Origin: Alteromonas lipotrueae
GTDB taxonomy: Bacteria > Pseudomonadota > Gammaproteobacteria > Enterobacterales > Alteromonadaceae
Assembly (NCBI RefSeq): GCF_019249215.1
Contig: NZ_JAESDI010000010.1
Span: forward strand, 164,276-228,275
Length of the DNA stretch: 64,000 nucleotides
Direction of reading: 5' to 3'
Below are positions 18,282 to 25,149 of this stretch, in pieces (position 1 is the stretch's first letter; each line of letters starts with the position of its first letter). The notes below the pieces were generated by a model that saw only the letters and a list, made by a program, of their open reading frames with translations, did not search any database and was not told the DNA's origin. A program made the translations under genes and the position numbers.

Positions 18282-19547
18282 ATGATTGTTTTTTTCAAAA
18301 AAGCGTTACTTGTTGTGATAAGCCTTTTAGTGCTAACGCTTATTTTAGGTTTTGCAGCATTCAATTCAGCTTTTTTGAATGAGCCTTTATTGTCTTCACA
18401 AAGTGAAAATGGCAAGTATAAATGGCGAGCCGTTCCGTATGCAGATTCTAAGGAAGGAGGCCTGTCTACGATTGAAATTGCTGATGATAATTACAGCCTT
18501 AATTTCCATTTAAACTTAGTGAGTGATGACCGAGAAGGCTACAGCCCGTTTGCTTTGGCGGAAATGGTATTTTTGAATCAAAAAGGGCACCCCAATACGG
18601 TTGACCTATCCAATTACGATTCTGTTAGCTTTGATGTTAAGTGTTCCCCTAACAATATTTTAACGTTTGCCTTATACACGGTAGATGAAAACATAACGAC
18701 GATTGACGACCCGCGATCACAGCGAATATCCACGCGTTACTTTAACTGTAACGACACATGGGAAAAGCATGACATCGACTTGCACTTACTCGATACACCG
18801 GAATGGTGGTACAGACAATATAAGTCGGAGTTGAGTAAACAGGATTACAACATTCAAAAAGTCGCCAAACTCTCCTTAGGCAGTTCGATTCAGAGTCCAT
18901 TGAGCGAGCGAGCCAACGTAAATGTAATGAACATGGAGTTACACGGGCGCGACTGGCGATGGGTATATATCTTTATTCTTATTGCAACGATGGCTTGGAT
19001 TGGAACCTGTATATGGGTGCTTAAACTGCGTACTAAAGCGCTGTTAAAAGAAGTGATAGATAAAGTAAGAAAGGATCGCCCGTTAATCGCGTATCAGCAA
19101 TTGTCAATTGAGCCGCAAAAGAATCGTGAAAAAAGCGCCTTGTTGAAACTGATGGCCACTGAATATGCCAATGCCGACCTTCAAGTAGATACTGTCGTTC
19201 AACGAACGGGTATTAATCGCAACAAAATAAATGAGATATTAAAAAAAGAATTGAGCCTGACGTTTAGCGCATATTTGAATAAGTTGCGCCTGAATGAAGC
19301 GGCGCGACTACTTGCTGATAACAAAGCAGTAAATGTGTCTGAAATTGCTTACACCGTAGGCTATAAAAACGTGCCTTATTTTAATAAGTTGTTTAAAAAT
19401 GAGTACGGATGCAGCCCCAAGGTATTCAAAGAGGCATGTGCCGATAAAAAAGAAGATACTGGCGAAACTGATACAGTTGAAGGCCATGCGATAACTCAAA
19501 AAACAGCGAAGACGCGCTTAATTAGAAAAAAACTCGCCTCAAATTAG
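18282..19547 (+). CDS. Membrane-anchored AraC-type regulator with periplasmic sensor domain
   Basis: In this 421-residue protein a transmembrane helix at about 7-28 is followed by a roughly 200-residue periplasmic beta-rich domain (about 40-225). A second helix (about 228-247) leads to a cytoplasmic AraC/XylS DNA-binding domain (about 285-385). The two helix-turn-helix units are near VDTVVQRTGINRNKINEIL and NVSEIAYTVGYKNVPYFNKL. The periplasmic part, with DLSNYDSVSFDVK and WEKHDIDLHLL, looks like the beta-sandwich of CBM11 or CIA30-type carbohydrate-binding domains; that resemblance is by eye only. It lies divergent to the xyloglucan operon and probably activates it when a periplasmic oligosaccharide binds. 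A basic tail of about 30 residues follows the DNA-binding domain. Confidence 0.85.
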   Translation: MIVFFKKALLVVISLLVLTLILGFAAFNSAFLNEPLLSSQSENGKYKWRAVPYADSKEGGLSTIEIADDNYSLNFHLNLVSDDREGYSPFALAEMVFLNQKGHPNTVDLSNYDSVSFDVKCSPNNILTFALYTVDENITTIDDPRSQRISTRYFNCNDTWEKHDIDLHLLDTPEWWYRQYKSELSKQDYNIQKVAKLSLGSSIQSPLSERANVNVMNMELHGRDWRWVYIFILIATMAWIGTCIWVLKLRTKALLKEVIDKVRKDRPLIAYQQLSIEPQKNREKSALLKLMATEYANADLQVDTVVQRTGINRNKINEILKKELSLTFSAYLNKLRLNEAARLLADNKAVNVSEIAYTVGYKNVPYFNKLFKNEYGCSPKVFKEACADKKEDTGETDTVEGHAITQKTAKTRLIRKKLASN

Positions 19548-19681
19548 CACAAGATGCGAAGCACGTTAGTGTTCTGATTTGAGCGATGGTTTACCTATAA
19601 AAAGAGTGGGGGAACTGCTTTCGCCGATCTATTTTAAGCCCTATCAATTCTTTTATAATCCGCTCAACTACATTTAACTAT

Positions 19682-19975
19682 TTACTCGGTGGCAAAGCTT
19701 GCCAGTGACTCTATCCGTTCACCACGTTTGTTACCATCCATCACAAGGGTTTTAACCAGTCCGCCATCACTGTTATCAATGCCTTCAAAGCGGATGCTAC
19801 TGCCGTTGTTGGCGAAGAAGTAGCCGTTGTCGGTATCTAACTCAAGATATAACTGAGACATAAAGCCTTTATCTGCGCCGCCATGGCCAAAGCCCAGAAT
19901 TTCACCGTTTTCATTCATATTGAAAAAAAGCCTAAGCCAACATAAGGGCCTCATGGGTTGGCGTATTGTTGGTTA
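19682..19975 (-). pseudogene. Deleted serine hydrolase remnant, relative of the gene at 946-2472
   Basis: The remnant encodes ENGEILGFGHGGADKGFM and LYLELDTDNGY, then jumps directly to FFANNGSSIRFEG and KTLVMDGNKRG. Compared with the intact gene, about 80 residues between these blocks are deleted and the whole N-terminal part including SxxK is missing. Homology continues to about 19975 in a broken frame. Positions 19832-19921 match 1351-1440 with only five differences in 90, mostly transitions and mostly silent. That suggests the source gene was still under selection when the two copies diverged. It is in the same orientation as the intact copy and marks the other edge of the xyloglucan locus. 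Confidence 0.87.
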
Positions 19976-20153
19976 AAATTACCCCATCAATCAGTCTCCT
20001 ATGTGAGTTAAACAATAAGGACGGCAGTGCCAAAGCGGCAGAACGCACTGCGACACTTCGAAAAGTAATTTTTTATTCTTGATAGAAAACTCTTCCTGTG
20101 GGCTTAAAAATCGGTATGTTGTTGCGGGTATTCGTTATAGCTGAGGAGCCGAA

Positions 20154-21491
20154 ATGCAAGAAGCCACCAAATCTGAACCATCGTTGACGGAAGGCGCTAT
20201 TGTCGGTCATATGGTGCGGCTTGCTATCCCGGCATCAACGGGCATGATCTTCAATACATTGTATAACCTGACTGATATTTGGTTTGCGGGCTATTTGTCC
20301 GATAACGCACTTGCCGGTTTATCCATTGCTTCCAGCGTTTTCTTCTTACTGCTATCTATTGGTATTGGCATTCAAACTGGGGCTTCTGCAATGATTGCGC
20401 CGGGGGCGGGCAGGGGAGAAACCCACGAAGTGAAAGGCTGGCTAGATAACGTTAGCGGCCTTGCCATCGCCTTTAGCGCGGTGTCGTGTGTTTTAGGTTA
20501 TTTTGCTGCCCGCCCGCTAGTGGTTTTACTTGGCGCTGAACCTCATATCGAGCCCCTTGCGATGGAATATTTATGGGTAACGGTGGCGGGTTCAGTAGGC
20601 TTCACCTTATCTTTCGGTGCGGCGGGCGCGTTAATGGCACTAGGCGATACCAAATCTAACCGAAATGCACTCATGATTGGTTTTTTTGCTAATTTTGGGC
20701 TGAACCCCTTCTTTACTTTCGTACTCGACTTAGGGGTAAGCGGTATAGCGCTAGCCACAGTGGTGATTAAGTTTGCCACCGCGTTTTACCTATTCCGCGT
20801 ATTGATGAAGCGTTTAAACATATCGATAATGCCCACTTTTGATAAAGAGCGTTGGCAAAAGCTACTTAAACAAATTGTGCCCGCTAGCTTCAATATGCTC
20901 ACCATTATTTTAGGTGGTTTTATTACTGTGGCACTAATCGGTCAATTTGGTAGTGAGCATGTGGCGGGGTATACCGTCGGGCTGCGCCTAGAGCAGGTGT
21001 TGTTACTTCCAGCGTTAGGGTTAAATAGCGCGGTAATGGCCATAGCGGGCCAGAATATGGGCGTAAATAACTACGACCGCGTGGCTGAAACGTATCGCAA
21101 GGGGTTATTAATCGGTTTCTTTATGGCGATAGTGTCTATTCCCGTTATGTATTTTCTATCGCCGCTGGCAATGAGCCTTTTTACTAACGACAGTGCCATT
21201 AAAAATACAGGAATAACGTATCTTAGAATTGATACATTAGCCTTTTATGCTTACGTGGTCTTGTTTCAAAGTGTGGCTATATTGCAGGCAATGCAAAAAC
21301 CTATGTTTCCCATGTATTTAGGTATTGCGCGTCAACTCATTGTGCCCGCTTCAATAAATTATGTGCTGATTATAGTGTGGGGCTACCCCATGGTGTCTAT
21401 GTTCTACACCATCGTTACTGTGGTTATTTTAAGCGCTATCATTGCATTCTTTTATACCAGAAGAGAGATAAACGGGTTTAAGTGCAGATAG
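20154..21491 (+). CDS. MATE family efflux transporter
   Basis: This 445-residue integral membrane protein has about 12 hydrophobic helices in the two-bundle arrangement of multidrug and toxic compound extrusion transporters. The N-terminal motif IPASTGMIFNTLYNLTDIWFAGYLS and the second-half counterpart VPASFNMLTIILGGFITVALIGQFG match the repeated MATE_N signature, so each MatE half is complete. Such proteins export cationic drugs or metabolites using a sodium or proton gradient; the substrate here is unknown. TGAGGAG lies 6 bases before the ATG, a strong ribosome binding site. It is transcribed alone, away from the decayed serine hydrolase, with no regulator beside it. Confidence 0.9.
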   Translation: MQEATKSEPSLTEGAIVGHMVRLAIPASTGMIFNTLYNLTDIWFAGYLSDNALAGLSIASSVFFLLLSIGIGIQTGASAMIAPGAGRGETHEVKGWLDNVSGLAIAFSAVSCVLGYFAARPLVVLLGAEPHIEPLAMEYLWVTVAGSVGFTLSFGAAGALMALGDTKSNRNALMIGFFANFGLNPFFTFVLDLGVSGIALATVVIKFATAFYLFRVLMKRLNISIMPTFDKERWQKLLKQIVPASFNMLTIILGGFITVALIGQFGSEHVAGYTVGLRLEQVLLLPALGLNSAVMAIAGQNMGVNNYDRVAETYRKGLLIGFFMAIVSIPVMYFLSPLAMSLFTNDSAIKNTGITYLRIDTLAFYAYVVLFQSVAILQAMQKPMFPMYLGIARQLIVPASINYVLIIVWGYPMVSMFYTIVTVVILSAIIAFFYTRREINGFKCR

Positions 21492-21679
21492 CGCATGTAG
21501 CGTAAATAGTATTAAGAGTAGCTCAGCTGTACTAGCAACCAGAGGCGCGTTAATAAAATAGGCATTGGGATAAATAAGGTGATGTGGTGGTTACACGATG
21601 AATTGTCTTGTATTCAATCTTGAAGGTTTATTTAACAGTAATGTTATGGGGAACAGGCCGAAAATTTACCCAACGTTTC

Positions 21680-21717
21680 GATACCTCTTATAAGCGCTTA
21701 CACTTTTAAGAGGTATC
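21680..21717 (-). terminator. Inverted repeat after the DUF4235 gene
   Basis: GATACCTCTTA (21680-21690) and its exact complement at 21707-21717 form an 11-base-pair stem with a 16-base loop, 12 bases past the DUF4235 stop. No long T-run follows, so termination is plausible but not certain. Confidence 0.45.
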
Positions 21718-21729
21718 AATTTGGCAGTG

Positions 21730-21975
21730 TTATTTCGACTGGCGTTTGTCCAGTACATATTGAACGGCCATTCTGGCAACGCCTGCTCCAATACCTGACA
21801 CTACAGCCCACGTTACGGCCTCTTTAAAATCTGTGTTTTCACTTCCTTTGTCTTTCGGGGAGGGGGCGTTAGTTACCTTTTCCCACGACTTTTGAAGCGT
21901 TTTTCTTGCTAGAATTCCCGCAGATGCAGCGGCAAGCCCGATACCTACGTTCGTAATGCGTTGTTTATTGCTCAT
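21730..21975 (-). CDS. DUF4235 family small membrane protein
   Basis: This 81-residue protein has an N-terminal hydrophobic helix (about 10-26, IGLAAASAGILARK), a charged lysine-rich middle and a second amphipathic/hydrophobic helix (AVTWAVVSGIGAGVARMAVQYV). This matches DUF4235 (PF14019), a family of unknown function found near other small envelope or stress proteins. The ATG at 21975 is preferred because GGAG lies 6 bases upstream; a longer frame from 21987 would read through that site. A terminator for the upstream DUF1328 gene sits between the two genes, so they are probably transcribed separately although they face the same way. Confidence 0.75.
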   Translation of the reverse strand: MSNKQRITNVGIGLAAASAGILARKTLQKSWEKVTNAPSPKDKGSENTDFKEAVTWAVVSGIGAGVARMAVQYVLDKRQSK

Positions 21976-22002
21976 AATGGTCTCCATTGATGAAGCGTAA
22001 AT

Positions 22003-22044
22003 TAAAAAAAACAGCCATTCATCAAATGACTAATGGCTGTTTAA
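22003..22044 (-). terminator. Rho-independent terminator of the DUF1328 gene
   Basis: On the minus strand AACAGCCATT and AATGGCTGTT (22010-22019 and 22032-22041 on plus) pair around a 12-base loop, followed by eight T. It lies about 50 bases past the DUF1328 stop codon. Confidence 0.85.
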
Positions 22045-22093
22045 TGCAGACTCTCGCAAAGTCTTAAAACCAATTTTTTAATTCGGCTTTCGT

Positions 22094-22261
22094 TTAACTT
22101 TTACCCCTGACCATATTCATAACAATTGAAATGATCAGTAGGATAACGAAAACACCGAATATAATTTTGGCGATACCCGCTGCAGAACCAGCAATTCCAC
22201 CAAATCCTAAAACTGCCGCAACTAATGCAACTACTAAAAATATTAAAGCCCAACGTAACAT
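22094..22261 (-). CDS. DUF1328 family small membrane protein (YtjA-like)
   Basis: This 55-residue protein begins [19 protein letters not shown] and has two hydrophobic helices separated by a glycine/alanine-rich turn ([14 protein letters not shown]), ending in basic MVRGKS. Length, both helices and the glycine turn match DUF1328 (PF07043, E. coli YtjA type), small inner-membrane proteins linked to envelope stress but without a defined activity. AAGGGA lies about 6 bases upstream of the ATG and a strong terminator follows, which together support a real gene despite its size. An antisense frame covers the same bases and is not coding. Confidence 0.85.
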   Translation of the reverse strand: MLRWALIFLVVALVAAVLGFGGIAGSAAGIAKIIFGVFVILLIISIVMNMVRGKS

Positions 22262-22508
22262 AATGTATCCCTTCAGTTTGTGAGTTACGATTAAAGCTGC
22301 AAACCATAGGCCTACTTTGCCAAATTTTTAGGTTGTTGGTTAAAATAGCGTCAGAATGCGGCTTGTAGCCCGATTGTAACGAAAGAAAGGTAACGCGTTT
22401 TTGCGCAGTAATAATCGCAACAACAAAATTTGCTAACTAACTTACGAATAAAATTGTAAATATTTCTCAAATAAAGGGGGCAACAGTCACCACTGCTTTT
22501 TGTTTGGC

Positions 22509-22660
22509 TTATTTAGAATAACGAAGCGCATCGTTGAGGTTTTCAAAAGCAAAAACTTGGGGGTAATTCTACCACTAAACGTTGCTCTGTTATTCGCTTT
22601 AATAAAGCTTCTCCGTCGTTCATAAGACGCTGCAAACTAGATACGGCTGTGATGTTGAGT
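22509..22660 (-). pseudogene. Possible dehydrogenase C-terminal remnant
   Basis: The minus strand reads ITAVSSLQRLMNDGEALL in one frame and then, after a shift, FAFENLNDALRYSK followed by a stop. The latter resembles the last motif of medium-chain zinc alcohol dehydrogenases (F-x-F-E-x-x-x-x-A-L-x-Y). No start or N-terminal part was found. This is a weak call, based on one short motif. Confidence 0.25.
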
Positions 22661-22804
22661 TCAATCAGGTACGCCAAACGGCGTACCTTTTGTGGCATCA
22701 AAGTGTGCCCAGTCGTTATCTAGTGGAAGCTCTGCGCCTACTGAAAAGTCGTGCGCTGCTAGTTTATCAAACGTGTAGGTATTGATAATGGCACCCTTAC
22801 GCAT
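22661..22804 (-). CDS. Small ORF coupled to the MFS gene, 47 residues, unknown
   Basis: An ATG at 22804 overlaps the stop of the MFS transporter gene by 8 bases (ATGCGTAA) and opens a 47-residue frame ending GTPFGVPD. The overlap would allow translational coupling. The product has no hydrophobic segment and is acidic in its middle (DFSVGAELPLDNDW). I do not recognise a family. It could be a real small protein, or the surviving piece of a larger gene, since the next 150 bases look decayed. Both the coding status and any link to the transporter remain uncertain. Confidence 0.35.
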   Translation of the reverse strand: MRKGAIINTYTFDKLAAHDFSVGAELPLDNDWAHFDATKGTPFGVPD

Positions 22805-23978
22805 TTATCGTAGTTGAAGCGTCACGTTTATCTAAGTAACCGCTGTACTTTGTTACCACTAACGCAGACACAGAAATAGCAGCGCCTATCCATGCGGTAT
22901 CAGACAGTTCCATGCCCTCTACAATGGCACCGCCAACAATTGAACCTACCGCAATACCAATGTTGAACGCTGCAATGTTTAGCCCTGAAGCAACATCTAC
23001 CGCATTTGGTGTGAATTTTTCCGCCAACTGCACAACATAGACTTGAAGGCCAGGTACGTTTCCAAATGCAAACGCACCCCACACTAGAATAGTAATCACT
23101 GCAGCAATTTTGTGACCCATGGTGAAGGTTAGGGCGAATAAGATAATGGTCAAAGCGCTGAAGATAATAGTGAGCGCGCGAATAGGGCCTTTTTTATCAG
23201 CTAATTTACCGCCATATATGTTCCCAATAGCAACTGAGACACCGTAAACCAGCATGATCAAGCTAATCGCAGAAGGCGCGAATCCTGATTCTTGTTGCAA
23301 AATAGGCGCAAGGTAAGTGAACGCGGTAAAGGTACCGCCATACCCTAGAATGGTCATTAGGTATACCAAGACTAAACGGGGCTGAACCAATACTTTCATT
23401 TGCTCGCCTAACGACGCAGGTTTACTCTGTTTTAAGTTGTTTGGCACAAGTAACGCACTGCCAATAAGCGCAATAGTGCCAAGCGCAGATACCACTAAGA
23501 ATGTGGCTCTCCATCCAAAGCTTTGTCCAATCCACGTGCCAAGCGGTACACCTGTTACCAAGGCAACGGTAAGGCCGGTAAACATAATAGCAATGGCACT
23601 GGCTTCTTTCTCTTTAGCAACCAAGCTGGTGGCGATAGTAGATCCAATTGAAAAGAACACACCGTGGGCAAGGCCAGTTAAGATACGCGCCACTATTAGG
23701 CTTTCGTAACTAGGTGCCTGCCAAGCAAGGATATTACCGGCAACAAACAAAGCCATAAGACTTAGCAGTACATGTTTTCTGTTCCATTTACCGGTTAATG
23801 CAGTTAATACAGGGGCGCCAACAGCCACGCCAACAGCGTAAAGGCTAACGAGTAATCCCGCGCTGGGTAGGGTTACGCCAAGATCCGACGCTATCGTGGG
23901 CACTAACCCCACAATCACAAATTCGGTAGTACCAATAGCAAACGCACTTAACGTTAACGCAAATAATGCAATAGGCAT
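22797..23978 (-). CDS. MFS transporter, DHA1 family (AraJ/YdhP-like)
   Basis: This 393-residue protein has 12 predicted transmembrane helices. The opening FALTLSAFAIGTTEFVIVGLVP is typical of the DHA1 drug/sugar exporters AraJ, YdhP and NepI. The conserved loop 2-3 region reads GKWNRKHVLLSLM and motif C-like GVPLGTWIGQSFGWRATF is present, marking it as an exporter. The substrate is unknown; relatives export sugars, purine nucleosides or drugs. The gene is convergent with nothing and divergent from the ABC unit at 24256. A 47-residue frame overlaps its stop codon. It is not next to a dedicated regulator in this window. Confidence 0.88.
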   Translation of the reverse strand: MPIALFALTLSAFAIGTTEFVIVGLVPTIASDLGVTLPSAGLLVSLYAVGVAVGAPVLTALTGKWNRKHVLLSLMALFVAGNILAWQAPSYESLIVARILTGLAHGVFFSIGSTIATSLVAKEKEASAIAIMFTGLTVALVTGVPLGTWIGQSFGWRATFLVVSALGTIALIGSALLVPNNLKQSKPASLGEQMKVLVQPRLVLVYLMTILGYGGTFTAFTYLAPILQQESGFAPSAISLIMLVYGVSVAIGNIYGGKLADKKGPIRALTIIFSALTIILFALTFTMGHKIAAVITILVWGAFAFGNVPGLQVYVVQLAEKFTPNAVDVASGLNIAAFNIGIAVGSIVGGAIVEGMELSDTAWIGAAISVSALVVTKYSGYLDKRDASTTINA

Positions 23979-24105
23979 TGTTAATCCTCACAAAAGTGGC
24001 TCAAAAGAGCCGTTATTTAAGTGCACACAGTGTGACGATTAATTTGTTTGTGAAAAACAGCACTAATAACAAAACACTTTTGCGGTTCTTGAAAATATAA
24101 ATAGT

Positions 24106-24150
24106 GGGGCAGAATACTTTTTTGCCTGAAAAGTACTCTGCTCTCATTTT
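24106..24150. repeat. Dispersed palindromic repeat, copy 1
   Basis: GGGGCAGAATACTTTT (24106-24121) and AAAAGTACTCTGCTCT (24129-24144) form an imperfect stem with a short loop. It belongs to the family with consensus arms GGGGTCAGAGTAC / GTACTCTGACCCC. It lies in the divergent region between the MFS and ABC genes. Confidence 0.7.
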
Positions 24151-24255
24151 TATTGTATTGACCAAATTTCGCACTTTGTTACAAGTTTTCAATTAACATA
24201 CAAGCCATTACGGCGTAGTCTGAAAGTTGAAAAATATAAAACTAAAGGAATGTTC

Positions 24256-25137
24256 ATGCTCAGTATTATCGGCCTTACCAAAACGTATCCAAATGGGGTT
24301 AAAGCCCTGAACGGTATAGACTTGTCAATTCCCAAAGGAATGTTTGGGTTACTAGGGCCGAATGGTGCTGGGAAATCATCATTAATGAGAACCATTGCCA
24401 CGTTGCAAACACCTGACGCAGGCTCCATTCAGTTTGACGATATCGATGTTCTGGCCGATCCCAATGCGCTGCGCCAGCGTCTTGGGTATCTGCCACAGGA
24501 TTTCGGCGTTTATCCGCGCATTAGTGCTGAAAAATTGCTAGACCATCTTGCGGTATTAAAAGGAATAAACAGTAAGTCAGACCGCAAAGAGGCGGTAGAA
24601 AGCCTATTAGTTCACACAAACTTATGGCAACACAGAGATAAAGCTGTGAGTGGTTATTCTGGTGGTATGCGTCAGCGCTTTGGTATTGCTCAGGCGTTAC
24701 TTGGCGACCCCGACCTTATTATCGTTGATGAGCCTACGGCGGGACTTGATCCTGAAGAGCGTAACCGGTTCCATAATTTGCTGGTAAGCCTAGGTGAAGA
24801 GAAGGTCATCATATTATCTACTCACATTGTTGATGATGTGTCTGAACTTTGCCCGAAAATGGCGGTGTTGGGGCAGGGGCAAATCTTAATGGAAGGCAAC
24901 CCAATAAGCCTGACACACGAACTGGCAGGGCGCATCTGGCGCAAACAGGTTAGCCAAGAAGAGTACCGCGAACTCGAACAGCACCTTAATATTATCTCGG
25001 CTCGTCTAATTGCCGGAAAGCATGTTATTCATGTTATGGCAGACACACCGCCAGAGGGCTTCGAACAGGCGCCGGCTAACCTAGAAGACGTATATTTCTC
25101 TACGCTGCATAACAGCCGCGCTGCGACTGCTGCGTAA
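24256..25137 (+). CDS. ABC transporter ATP-binding protein
   Basis: This 293-residue ATPase has Walker A GPNGAGKSS, the Q-loop in YLPQDFG, signature YSGGMRQRFG, Walker B LIIVDEPTAGLDP and the switch histidine in LSTHIV. Together these form a complete nucleotide-binding domain. A roughly 80-residue C-terminal extension follows. The start at 24256 fits AGGA 6 bases upstream better than the ATG at 24250, which touches that site. The gene is followed 12 bases later by the permease-peptidase gene, so the two form one transcript and one transporter. The substrate is unknown; related ATPases pair with ABC-2 type permeases that export or handle peptides, sodium or drugs. Confidence 0.92.
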   Translation: MLSIIGLTKTYPNGVKALNGIDLSIPKGMFGLLGPNGAGKSSLMRTIATLQTPDAGSIQFDDIDVLADPNALRQRLGYLPQDFGVYPRISAEKLLDHLAVLKGINSKSDRKEAVESLLVHTNLWQHRDKAVSGYSGGMRQRFGIAQALLGDPDLIIVDEPTAGLDPEERNRFHNLLVSLGEEKVIILSTHIVDDVSELCPKMAVLGQGQILMEGNPISLTHELAGRIWRKQVSQEEYRELEQHLNIISARLIAGKHVIHVMADTPPEGFEQAPANLEDVYFSTLHNSRAATAA

Positions 25138-25149
25138 GGGAGAATAACG

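Noticed and set aside
19682..19954. A genuine 90-residue gene
   Set aside because: It lacks the catalytic SxxK part, has an internal deletion relative to the intact relative and has no ribosome binding site.
22101..22307. Minus-strand open frame with many cysteines (68 residues)
   Set aside because: It lies out of frame over the DUF1328 gene, which has a family match, a ribosome binding site and a terminator.
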